A program made the position numbers and the translations under genes. A stretch of DNA of 10,939 bases from Verrucomicrobiota bacterium (GTDB lineage Bacteria > Verrucomicrobiota > Verrucomicrobiia > Chthoniobacterales > UBA10450). This document shows, piece by piece, positions 4,008-10,939 of the stretch. The notes beneath the pieces are model-generated. The model was not told where the DNA came from and ran no database searches. It worked only from the letters and a program-made list of their open reading frames with translations. The number at the start of each line of letters is the position of its first letter. The stretch's first letter is position 1. The DNA lies in assembly GCA_003218785.1 (NCBI GenBank), contig QHOM01000203.1:1-10939 (forward strand), written 5' to 3'.

Positions 4008-6623
4008 TTAAGAGAAGGCACCGGGGAGTTCTTTGTGGTCGCAGTGCACGCGCGCGATGCAAAATCGCAACTTTTCGGCTAGTGCCCCGATAATGTCCGC
4101 ATGCAAAAACAAAAGATTGTCTCCCGCGACAGGATAAATCTCGATTCCTTCCGCTGCCAAATCGCCCCAGCCACGTGCTGGATCAATCGCGTACCTGGAG
4201 CCGACCTCTTCAGTCAAAAAGAGAATAATTCGGCCGGCGTAAGGCGCGGGATAATAGGCTTTGGCAGCCAAAATGTTGAGGTTGGCGACGCTGCGCAATC
4301 GCCGTGCTTCCTTACCTGCGCCTGCATCTGAGGATTGCGGCAGAGCCCGCCAAAGCGCCCGTTGGAAACTTTCATGCAGGAGCCTAGTCAACCCGGCCAC
4401 TTGGTGACCGAACACCGCCACCTTTTCCTTTGTTCGGAGGGTGCGGAGTTTTCGGAATTCGTACGCAATTCTCTTTGTCAGGCAGATTCGGCCAAATGGC
4501 CATCCCTTCAATGCACCGGGAGAAGGCGTATTGAACAACGCTAACAAGGCAACTTCTTCTCCCTGTGTCTTGAGGAGTCTGGCAATTTCGTATGCGACCA
4601 TGCCTCCGAAGCAGAGGCCACTGAGAAAATACGGTCCTCTCGATTGTATCGTCCGGATCTCTCGCAAGTAATGAGCCGCCATATCTTCGACGGTTTTATT
4701 CGGCTCTTCTCCGCTATGACCTTGGGCCGTCAGTCCGAAAAAGGGCTGGTCCGTGCCCAAGGAGCGCGACAAGTACCGGAGGTTAACGATTTCCCCATCA
4801 TGCCCGGGGACGCAAAAAAGAGGTAGCTTTGTTCCGCGGGGTTGGACCGCCACAAGCGACGAACGTAACGAGTGGACTATTGGTGCGCTGACGATGCCTG
4901 CCAGTTGCCTGATTGTCGGCGCCTCAAGGAGCACCGCCAAAGGCAATTCCGTTTGGAAGGCCTTCTCAATTTGGATGAATAGCCGCGCTGCCAGCAGGGA
5001 ATCTCCACCCAGTTCGAAGAAGTTTTCGTCGACACCAATCGGCATCCCGAAAGCTGCTTTCCAAAGCTCCACCAAACGCGATTGCACGTCATCCTTTGAC
5101 GCAGCGCGATCCTTCGCCGCAACGATCTCTTTCGCGCCGGTGGGCGTACGTTGCACCGGAGTAGGTCTGGGCTGACTCGAAATCAGAAGGTTGCTCACCC
5201 GCTCCCCGGGATCTTTCACCATCGTTCGCAAGACTGTCTGGTAGTCCTCCAGGACCCGTTTCATTGTCGCGGCTCGGAACAGATCCGTTCGGTACTCGAG
5301 AATCACTTCCAGGGTCGGCTCGATTTTGAGCCAGACGTTCAGATCGTACTTTGCAGTTCCTGCGTAGAGCGGGAACCACTTTATGCTCAATCCTGGAATC
5401 TGCCGATTTTCACGGGGTGCATTTTGGAGAATGAACATCACCTGGAATGGCGGGTTCCGATTCACATCGGTCCTATTCGTGACCTCTTTAAACACTTGTC
5501 CAAAAGGCAGACTCTGGTTCGAGTAGGCGTTGAGAGCGACCTCGCGCACACGCATGAGCAACTCGCGGAATGTTGGATTGCCGGACAAGCTAGTGCGAAG
5601 AAGCATGTCGTTGCCGAAGCGGCCAATCACTCCTTCGACTTCCGCCAAGGGACGGTTTGCCGCGCAGGAAGCAACGCCGATTTCTTCATCGTTTGAGCAG
5701 CGATGCAACAATGCTTGAAAACCTGCCAGTAACACCATGAACAAGCTGACACGCTCCTGACGACTTAAGTCTTTCAGTGAATTAGCTAAATCGGTCGGCA
5801 ACACCCTGCCTTCGCGCGCGCCGCGGTTGGCCGCGGCGGATTTTGCTGGCAGCGCGAAGTCTATCGCCAAGTGCTGAAAGCCTGTAGCGCTGGCTAGTTG
5901 TTCTTTCCAATAAGATAGCTTGGATCGCAAGGAGTTTCTCTGGAGTTGTTCTTGTAGCCACCGTACATAGTCACCGTATTGGAAAGCCAGGTCGTGCAGT
6001 GGCGATTCGGTGCCGGCCGCGAAAGCCTGATAAAGCTCGGATAACTCACGGCAGAGAATGCCAGTGGACCAGTCGTCATGGACAATGTGATGGGTTGTAA
6101 GTTGCAGAATGTGATCGTCGGCCCCGATCCGTATCAGCGCGCTCCGAAGCAAAGGGCCGCGGGCTAGATCGAATGGCTCGTGGCCCTCCTCCAGTGCGAC
6201 TCGCTGGGCTCTGGCGTCTCGCTGAGCTGCGGGATACTCGCTCAAATCTATCATGTGAAGGGTTTGCTTCTGCGGTGAAACAACGATTTGAACCAGTTCT
6301 CCATCCCTCATTCGGAAGACGGATCGAAGCACTCCGTGGCGTCGAACAATCTCGTGTAGACTCTGTTGTAAGGCGCCTTCGTCGAGCGGCCCGCGAATAC
6401 GGAAAAGAAGTGGATAGTTATATACCGCGCTGTCTGAGTTTGAAGGATCTTCCAGCCACGTTGTTTGCTGGACAAACCAGGACGGCACGACAAAAGCATC
6501 CTCCAACAGCAATCCAGGACTTTCGTTCTGAAGCTGAAATAATAATTCGCTAGGCTCGCACGAAGTTTTGAACCCGTCCGTAGCCTGAGTGGTCAACTGC
6601 GATTGCTTGAGACCGCTGTTCAT
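4008..6623 (-). CDS. NRPS termination protein: C-PCP-TE without an A domain
   Basis: An 871-residue cytosolic NRPS subunit. A condensation domain covers about 45-480 (AVYNYPLLFRIRGPLD; active-site variant HHIVHDD at 178-184, Asp in place of the usual final Gly; YGDYVRW; GRFGNDM; NPTFRELL). A proline-rich linker of about 30 residues follows where an A domain would be expected. The PCP is at about 512-580, with phosphopantetheine Ser542 in ELGGDSLL. A type I thioesterase-like domain follows from about 597 (PLFCVPGHDGE). Its nucleophile elbow is GLCFGG, with Cys671 for Ser; Asn698 stands at the usual Asp position and Asn836 (GDNLLFLH) at the usual His position. The start at ATG 6623 lies 8 bp after the upstream stop. 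A longer frame from 6698 would overlap the upstream gene and adds no domain sequence. The C domain presumably joins an upstream acyl or peptidyl thioester to whatever is on this PCP, which must be loaded by another protein. The TE would release the product by hydrolysis or cyclisation, if active. Confidence 0.9.
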   Translation of the reverse strand: MNSGLKQSQLTTQATDGFKTSCEPSELLFQLQNESPGLLLEDAFVVPSWFVQQTTWLEDPSNSDSAVYNYPLLFRIRGPLDEGALQQSLHEIVRRHGVLRSVFRMRDGELVQIVVSPQKQTLHMIDLSEYPAAQRDARAQRVALEEGHEPFDLARGPLLRSALIRIGADDHILQLTTHHIVHDDWSTGILCRELSELYQAFAAGTESPLHDLAFQYGDYVRWLQEQLQRNSLRSKLSYWKEQLASATGFQHLAIDFALPAKSAAANRGAREGRVLPTDLANSLKDLSRQERVSLFMVLLAGFQALLHRCSNDEEIGVASCAANRPLAEVEGVIGRFGNDMLLRTSLSGNPTFRELLMRVREVALNAYSNQSLPFGQVFKEVTNRTDVNRNPPFQVMFILQNAPRENRQIPGLSIKWFPLYAGTAKYDLNVWLKIEPTLEVILEYRTDLFRAATMKRVLEDYQTVLRTMVKDPGERVSNLLISSQPRPTPVQRTPTGAKEIVAAKDRAASKDDVQSRLVELWKAAFGMPIGVDENFFELGGDSLLAARLFIQIEKAFQTELPLAVLLEAPTIRQLAGIVSAPIVHSLRSSLVAVQPRGTKLPLFCVPGHDGEIVNLRYLSRSLGTDQPFFGLTAQGHSGEEPNKTVEDMAAHYLREIRTIQSRGPYFLSGLCFGGMVAYEIARLLKTQGEEVALLALFNTPSPGALKGWPFGRICLTKRIAYEFRKLRTLRTKEKVAVFGHQVAGLTRLLHESFQRALWRALPQSSDAGAGKEARRLRSVANLNILAAKAYYPAPYAGRIILFLTEEVGSRYAIDPARGWGDLAAEGIEIYPVAGDNLLFLHADIIGALAEKLRFCIARVHCDHKELPGAFS

Positions 6624-6631
6624 GAAGCGTT

Positions 6632-8086
6632 CTAGCAGGGCAACTCTGAAAGGCGCAATTCGGGGTTTGAAGCACCGGCTTCCAGTAACACCTGCCATTC
6701 TTGAAGCGTTCGCCCAATGGTGGTCGCCTCGAACAGATCCGGGTTATATTGAGCTCGACCGAGCAGGCCGTTGGGCCGGTCGCCCAACTCCAGATACAAA
6801 CCCCACCTTGCCCCGCCACTTTCCACGTCCATGAAAGTCTGGCTCCAACCAGGTCCAAGATCCGGGGTCGCGGGGGCAAGGGAGATAACAACCTCAAACA
6901 GCGGACGCCGGTTTGGGTCCGACGAAAGCCCCGCTTTTGCCATCACGTACTCGAACGGCACATCATCATTGGCAATCGCTCCCAGAACGACATCCCGCGC
7001 CTGCCGCAGGAGTTCACGGAACGTCGGGTTGCCACAGAGATTCATGCGTAAAGGGACTGGATTAAGGAAATATCCCATCAAATTCTGGACCTCGGACCGT
7101 TTGCGGCCGGAGGGCGCAAGAGTACCGATCACCATGTCTTCTTGATTAGTGTAGCGATAAAGAAGCGCCGAGAAACCGGCTAGCAAACTCATGAACAATG
7201 TAACGCTTTCCCCCCGGCTCATCGCGTTAAGTCTTTGCACCAATTGATTCGAAATTGTGAACGGGCGGATTGCTCCGCGGTAAGTTGACGAAGCGGGTGG
7301 CGGACGGTCGGTGGGCCATTGGAGCGCGGGTGGTTCTGGCATTAATCGATCCCGCCAGTACGCCAACTGGCTCGCAAATGCCTCGGTCTGCATCCATTGT
7401 CGCTGCCAGTAAGCATAATCTGCATACTGGATCGGCAAGTTGGCCATAGCAGCTGGCTTGCCTGCAGAGAAGGCCTCATAGAAAGTGATTAATTCTTTCG
7501 GGAATAAAACATTGACCGTTACACCATCGGCCACGCTCTGGTGCATTGTCAGCACGAGCTGGTGCTTATCGGCTGACAAGACAATCAATTCGGCCCGCAC
7601 TAGCGGACCCTTCTGCAAGTCGAATCGCCTTTGGGCCTCTTCAGTCGCCAGCCGAAGCGCCTCTGGTTGTCGCTTCTCGGCGGGCAATTTTCGGAGGTCC
7701 ACGACAGGAAGCGGCACAGTGGCCAGTGCCGAATGGATGACCTGAACTGGTTGACCACCTAAGGTGTCGAAGGTTGTTCGCCATGCCTCATGACGACGGA
7801 TGATTTCGCTCAAGCTTTGTTCGAGGATTCGGGCATCGAGCGGGCCAGACCGATGAATGATGATGGATTCATTATAAAAAGGCGGCATATCCACGGCCTT
7901 CTGCGCTCGCAGCCAAACCTGTTCCTGCCAGAGCGAGAGCGGCGCCGGCTGACCCGGAAGTCGACGAGTGATTCGAGCAGGATCGCCCGCAGTTTTCGAA
8001 ACATGGCCGCGCAGGTACTTCCTCAACAGACGACGCTTGGCTTCGGACAAGCCCGCTGCTACTGGAATTGATTCAGCGTTACTCAT
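6632..8086 (-). CDS. Stand-alone NRPS condensation domain with altered active site
   Basis: A 484-residue protein made of one condensation domain. Residues 13-27 (LSEAKRRLLRKYLRG) form an N-terminal helix often seen at the front of NRPS proteins. The C fold follows from PLSLWQEQVWL at 49-59, with GPLD, EIIRRHEAWRTTF, YADYAYWQRQW, GYFLNPVPLR and NPTFRELLRQARD. The expected HHxxxDG reads HQSVADG at 182-188, so the catalytic second His is Gln183 (codon CAG at 7538-7540). The protein ends at NPELRLSELPC. LSELP is the usual bridge into an A domain (LSELPLL), so it stops exactly at a C-A boundary, without A or PCP. The stop is 8 bp before the C-PCP-TE start, and the ATG is 5 bp after the P450 stop, so it is one operon. 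It may be a donor-accepting scaffold, a P450-docking pseudo-C domain, or a condensation domain using a different mechanism. Peptide-bond catalysis is doubtful. Confidence 0.9.
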   Translation of the reverse strand: MSNAESIPVAAGLSEAKRRLLRKYLRGHVSKTAGDPARITRRLPGQPAPLSLWQEQVWLRAQKAVDMPPFYNESIIIHRSGPLDARILEQSLSEIIRRHEAWRTTFDTLGGQPVQVIHSALATVPLPVVDLRKLPAEKRQPEALRLATEEAQRRFDLQKGPLVRAELIVLSADKHQLVLTMHQSVADGVTVNVLFPKELITFYEAFSAGKPAAMANLPIQYADYAYWQRQWMQTEAFASQLAYWRDRLMPEPPALQWPTDRPPPASSTYRGAIRPFTISNQLVQRLNAMSRGESVTLFMSLLAGFSALLYRYTNQEDMVIGTLAPSGRKRSEVQNLMGYFLNPVPLRMNLCGNPTFRELLRQARDVVLGAIANDDVPFEYVMAKAGLSSDPNRRPLFEVVISLAPATPDLGPGWSQTFMDVESGGARWGLYLELGDRPNGLLGRAQYNPDLFEATTIGRTLQEWQVLLEAGASNPELRLSELPC

Positions 8087-8091
8087 GTTGA

Positions 8092-9372
8092 CTAAGGTTG
8101 ATGAGCAGCTGAACTATGAGTGTCTCCATCTGTCGTGAACTTGATCGGCAAATACGTCAGGCCACGCAGACCCAGGTTTGTCCGCCAGACCAGTGGGCCA
8201 GGTTCCAAAGACCATCTGGGAAGCTGACGAACCATTTCCTCGAAGGCAATCTGGCCCTCGAGTCGCCCTAACGGGGCGCCAAAGCAGAAGTGACCGCCAT
8301 GTCCAAACGCAACGTGACGGTTATCTGGCCGCGTGATGTCGAGCCGATCCGGATCCGGGAAACGCTGAGGATCGCGGTTCGCCGCCGCCATGACGGCCCT
8401 GACCACCTGATCCTTTCGAATCCGCTTTCCGCCCAATTCAGTGTCCTCCGGAGCCACTCGCGCTGTCTGCTGGCTGGGACTTTCATACCGAAGCAACTCC
8501 TCCACCGCCGATGGGATAAGAGAGAGATTGGCGCGGAGCTTTTCGAGCTGATCAGGATTGTGGAGCAATGCAAGGACGCCATTGCCAATCAGATTCGGAG
8601 TGGTTTCCTGTCCACCAACCATCGTTATTATAGAGTTAGCGATCACTTCGTCTTCCGTCAGCCGATCGCCCGCAATCTCCGCATTCATGAGCGAACTGAC
8701 CAGACTGTCCGGCCTCAAATTCTCCTTGCGCATGGCGGAACGAAAATATGCCGTCATTTCTTCCGTGGTCTTCAGAAGCTTCGAGACTCGGTCGGGATTG
8801 TGCTGAAAGTTTCCCAATACTTCGGCGAAGTCCTGTGACCACAATTTCAATTGGCGATGATCTGCAACCGGCAAACCGAGCATCTCTGCGGTGACGATGG
8901 ATGGCAGCGGCTCGGCCAAATCGGCGATCACGTCCATGCGCCCGTTCGGCTTGACCTTGGCGAGCAACGTTCTGACGACATCGCGGATGTGTGATCGCAG
9001 AACCTCAACCCGCTGCGGGGTGAAGGCCGCAGCAGCCAGGCTGCGGATTCGGGTGTGCGCCGGAGGATCCAGAAAAAGCATCTGCCTCACCATGACTTTG
9101 GCGACAGGGTTTAGTGCGGAGAGCCCAATCGTAGTAAGATGCTCCGACGACGGCGTGCATTGTGCCGAAAAATCGCGCAGCACACGAATTACATCCCAGT
9201 AGCGAGTGACGACCCAACAGTGCAAGAACGGGTCCCAATGCACTGGATCCTCACGCCGAAGCTGGTGGAAGAGTGGATAGGGATCCGCCAACACGTCCGG
9301 GTCGAGCAAACGAATCAAGCTCAGTTCCGCGTCTCTGTTGTTTCCCTTAGTCGCGACACTGAATTTAGTCAT
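8092..9372 (-). CDS. Cytochrome P450, probably acting on a PCP-bound substrate
   Basis: A soluble bacterial P450 of 426 residues, the standard length, with no membrane anchor. It shows the C-helix LDPPAHTRIR (101-110), I-helix oxygen-activation motif GGQETT (253-258), ExxR as Glu292-Arg295 (EELLR), and the heme-binding loop FGHGGHFCFG with proximal Cys363. All essential residues are intact, so it should be an active monooxygenase when paired with a ferredoxin and reductase, neither of which is in the window. It begins at an ATG sharing its A with the stop of the A-PCP gene (TAATG at 9374-9370), which implies translational coupling. An A-PCP protein paired with a P450 is the classic arrangement for oxidising a carrier-bound amino acid, as in NovH/NovI or NikP1/NikQ. 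By that analogy and the leucine code next door, beta-hydroxylation of Leu-S-PCP is the leading guess. Oxidation of a later intermediate remains possible. Confidence 0.93.
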   Translation of the reverse strand: MTKFSVATKGNNRDAELSLIRLLDPDVLADPYPLFHQLRREDPVHWDPFLHCWVVTRYWDVIRVLRDFSAQCTPSSEHLTTIGLSALNPVAKVMVRQMLFLDPPAHTRIRSLAAAAFTPQRVEVLRSHIRDVVRTLLAKVKPNGRMDVIADLAEPLPSIVTAEMLGLPVADHRQLKLWSQDFAEVLGNFQHNPDRVSKLLKTTEEMTAYFRSAMRKENLRPDSLVSSLMNAEIAGDRLTEDEVIANSIITMVGGQETTPNLIGNGVLALLHNPDQLEKLRANLSLIPSAVEELLRYESPSQQTARVAPEDTELGGKRIRKDQVVRAVMAAANRDPQRFPDPDRLDITRPDNRHVAFGHGGHFCFGAPLGRLEGQIAFEEMVRQLPRWSLEPGPLVWRTNLGLRGLTYLPIKFTTDGDTHSSAAHQP

Positions 9373-10939
9373 TACTTTGGAAGGATTTTCGAAGAAGTCT
9401 CGGGCATCGAGTTCAGGAGACGCTGGACCTCCTTTTCGCTCATCGCTTCGACTTTGGCGACAAGAAGTCGGTCGATTTCAGAAGATAACTCCGCCACACT
9501 GGGCGCCTCAAAGATAACGCGCAGAGGCATCTCAATTCCGAAAGTGTCGCGCAAGCGGGCGACGAGTTGTGCCCCCAACAGCGAGTGCCCTCCCAGCGAG
9601 AAGAAGTTCTCGTCCACGTCAACATGCTCCAGTTCCAGAAGGCGCTCTAGTTTGGTGTCTTCCGGCGCTGGTAGAGACATTCGGTCTACCTTTCCATTCG
9701 CGGTCAGCGGCAGTTTTTCCAGTCTTACGAATGTCGCTGGCACCATGAAATCGGGCAGGCGAGCTCCGAGGAAATCGCGCAACTCGCCCAACGTGGGATG
9801 GGATTGTGGCACCGCAACGAAATAGGCAATTAAACGTGTGTCTCCCGGCGCTACTTCGCGGGCCACGACCACACTTTGCTGAATATGTGGATGCTCATTG
9901 AGCGTTGCCGTTACTTCATTCGGCTCGACGCGAAAGCCGCGCACCTTGACCTGCTCGTCAATGCGCCCGAGAAAGGCGATCTGGCCGTCCGATAAAAGCC
10001 TGGCCAGGTCTCCCGTCTTGAAAAGCCGTTCACCCGGTTTGGCACCGAACGGATTCGGAATGAACCTCTGTGCCGTCAGCTCCGGCCGGTTCCGATAACC
10101 GCGTGCCACACCCATACCGCCGATGTGAAGTTCACCGGCTGTTTCCATCGGGACTTGTTTGCCTGATTCATCCAAAATGTAAACCTGCGTATTGACGATG
10201 GGGCAGCCAATCGGCGGCAGTTCATGCGTTGAGTCGTTCGAATGAACCGGACCCGACGTCGCCACCACCGTGCATTCCGTTGGGCCATAATTGTTGACCA
10301 ACAGGAATGGGAGTCCGACGGGCAGATAACCGTGGAGTGTATCCGCTCCGGTGAGCATCGTACGCAAAGCAGTTTCGGATGGCCATGGAAGCTTCAAGAG
10401 ATGTTCCGCAATCGGTGTCGGGATGAAACTGATTGTGATCCTCTGCGCGACGAGCCAATCTCGCAGAGATTCCGGATCGCTAACCGTTTCGTCCTCGGCG
10501 AAGTACAGGCTCGCGCCGGTCGCCAGGTACGGCCACATTTCCCACACCGCCGCGTCGAAACCCACGTTGGCGACTTGGCTCGCGCGATCGGCGGATTTCA
10601 CGCCAAAGGCCTGCTGATGCCAGTGCACTAGGTTCAACAGGCTCTCGTGTGCGATCTCGACACCTTTGGGTTGGCCGGTCGAGCCTGAAGTGTAGATCAC
10701 ATAGGCTAGGTTCTTAGGCGTTGCTGCGGCCTTCGCGGGAGCGGACTGCGCAAGAGGCGGGAAGTCAGCCACTCGCCCGAGATCGTCTAGAAGAATTGTT
10801 TGGTAAACGCCTTTTGGCACTCGCTCCTTTATGCGCTGTCCCGCTACCACCACGGGAACTTGGCCATCGTCTAAGAAAAACGTGAGCCACGCCGCAGGAT
10901 AGGTTGGATCCAGAGGCAGATAGGCGCCTCCGGCTTTCA
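9372..10939 (-). CDS. NRPS adenylation (predicted leucine)-PCP protein, N-terminus outside window
   Basis: The frame is open to the right edge of the window. Its first visible motif is the A2 core AGGAYLPLDPTYP, at about 10934-10896, so 50 or more residues of the A domain, and perhaps a preceding domain, lie outside. Counting from the codon at 10853, the motifs are A3 YTSGSTGQPKGV (54-65), A4 around FDAAVW (99-104), A5 NNYGPTE (187-193), A6 GELHIGGMGVARGY, A7 LFKTGDLAR, A8 GRIDEQVKVRGFRVEP and A10 LPLTANGKVDR with Lys388. Alignment to GrsA numbering gives the ten-residue code DAWFLGNVVK, the standard leucine code. The PCP has Ser424 in SLGGHSLL. The linker and helix 1 ahead of it are short (KLERLLELEHVDVDENFF). 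The tail VEAMSEKEVQRLL is a common C-terminal end for NRPS subunits. The enzyme would activate leucine as Leu-AMP and tether it to its PCP for the P450 encoded immediately downstream. Confidence 0.93.
   Translation of the reverse strand, partial: KAGGAYLPLDPTYPAAWLTFFLDDGQVPVVVAGQRIKERVPKGVYQTILLDDLGRVADFPPLAQSAPAKAAATPKNLAYVIYTSGSTGQPKGVEIAHESLLNLVHWHQQAFGVKSADRASQVANVGFDAAVWEMWPYLATGASLYFAEDETVSDPESLRDWLVAQRITISFIPTPIAEHLLKLPWPSETALRTMLTGADTLHGYLPVGLPFLLVNNYGPTECTVVATSGPVHSNDSTHELPPIGCPIVNTQVYILDESGKQVPMETAGELHIGGMGVARGYRNRPELTAQRFIPNPFGAKPGERLFKTGDLARLLSDGQIAFLGRIDEQVKVRGFRVEPNEVTATLNEHPHIQQSVVVAREVAPGDTRLIAYFVAVPQSHPTLGELRDFLGARLPDFMVPATFVRLEKLPLTANGKVDRMSLPAPEDTKLERLLELEHVDVDENFFSLGGHSLLGAQLVARLRDTFGIEMPLRVIFEAPSVAELSSEIDRLLVAKVEAMSEKEVQRLLNSMPETSSKILPK

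Noticed and set aside
4920..5160. Degenerate A domain between C and PCP of the terminal protein
   Set aside because: The stretch between the end of the C domain and the PCP is a short Pro/Ala/Lys-rich linker. None of the A3, A5, A7 or A8 motifs can be found in any frame there.
5151..5696. Plus-strand open frame of 181 codons inside the C-PCP-TE gene
   Set aside because: It is antisense to a conserved C domain, has scattered Cys/His without motif spacing, and has no ribosome binding site. Similar shadow frames at 8290-8838 and 9139-9825 were dropped for the same reason.
6624..6698. Extension of the C-PCP-TE protein to an upstream start at 6698
   Set aside because: The 25 extra codons overlap the end of the condensation-domain gene in another frame and contain no domain sequence. 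The ATG at 6623, just after the upstream stop, is the natural coupled start.
1..10939. CRISPR array, rRNA, riboswitch or MbtH-like gene
   Set aside because: There are no regularly spaced direct repeats and no recognisable structured RNA, and no small frame with the MbtH motif pattern was seen in the window.

Overview
The window reads as chromosomal DNA of a free-living, moderately GC-rich Gram-negative-type bacterium. A housekeeping block on the + strand (1-3044) meets a nonribosomal peptide synthetase (NRPS) locus (about 3150-10939). Short GC-rich palindromes at the ends of ispF and cysS resemble dispersed palindromic repeats I associate from memory with soil Verrucomicrobiota. That taxonomic guess is weak; nothing here fixes the phylum.

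Housekeeping block, + strand: the 3' end of an inositol-monophosphatase-family gene (1-239), ispF (245-784, MEP isoprenoid pathway), cysS (784-2199, cysteinyl-tRNA synthetase), then after a hairpin-rich 155-bp gap a left-handed beta-helix, GlmU-like acyltransferase/nucleotidyltransferase-type protein (2355-3044). The first three genes are spaced by 5 bp or overlap by 1 bp (TAATG), so they look co-transcribed. ispF carries a C-terminal extension encoded by a palindrome.

Junction (about 3041-3175): the minus strand holds a protein-like, start-less reading frame. Its stop overlaps the stop of the beta-helix gene. It may be the stump of a gene truncated when the NRPS locus arrived.

NRPS locus: an Sfp-type phosphopantetheinyl transferase (3152-3991, +) faces a tightly packed minus-strand gene set. 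In transcription order from the right edge this is: A-PCP protein (>10939-9372, N-terminus outside the window); cytochrome P450 (9372-8092, TAATG overlap with A-PCP); stand-alone condensation domain (8086-6632); and a C-PCP-TE protein (6623-4008). I read the adenylation-domain specificity code as DAWFLGNVVK, the classic leucine code. A plausible scheme is: the PPTase makes holo-PCPs, the A domain loads Leu onto its PCP, the P450 may oxidise the tethered Leu (beta-hydroxylation is the commonest precedent for this pair), and the C domains and TE assemble and release the product.

The assembly line is irregular in several ways. The stand-alone C domain has Gln at the catalytic second His of HHxxxDG and stops exactly where an A domain would normally begin. 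The last module has no A domain. The TE-like domain has Cys instead of Ser, Asn where the acidic residue is expected, and Asn where the catalytic His is expected. The PCP behind the A domain has a shortened first helix and linker. This is either a non-canonical line that relies on in-trans loading and a P450-recruiting pseudo-C domain, or a line that is partly decaying. The individual protein families are known; the combination is the part worth pursuing.
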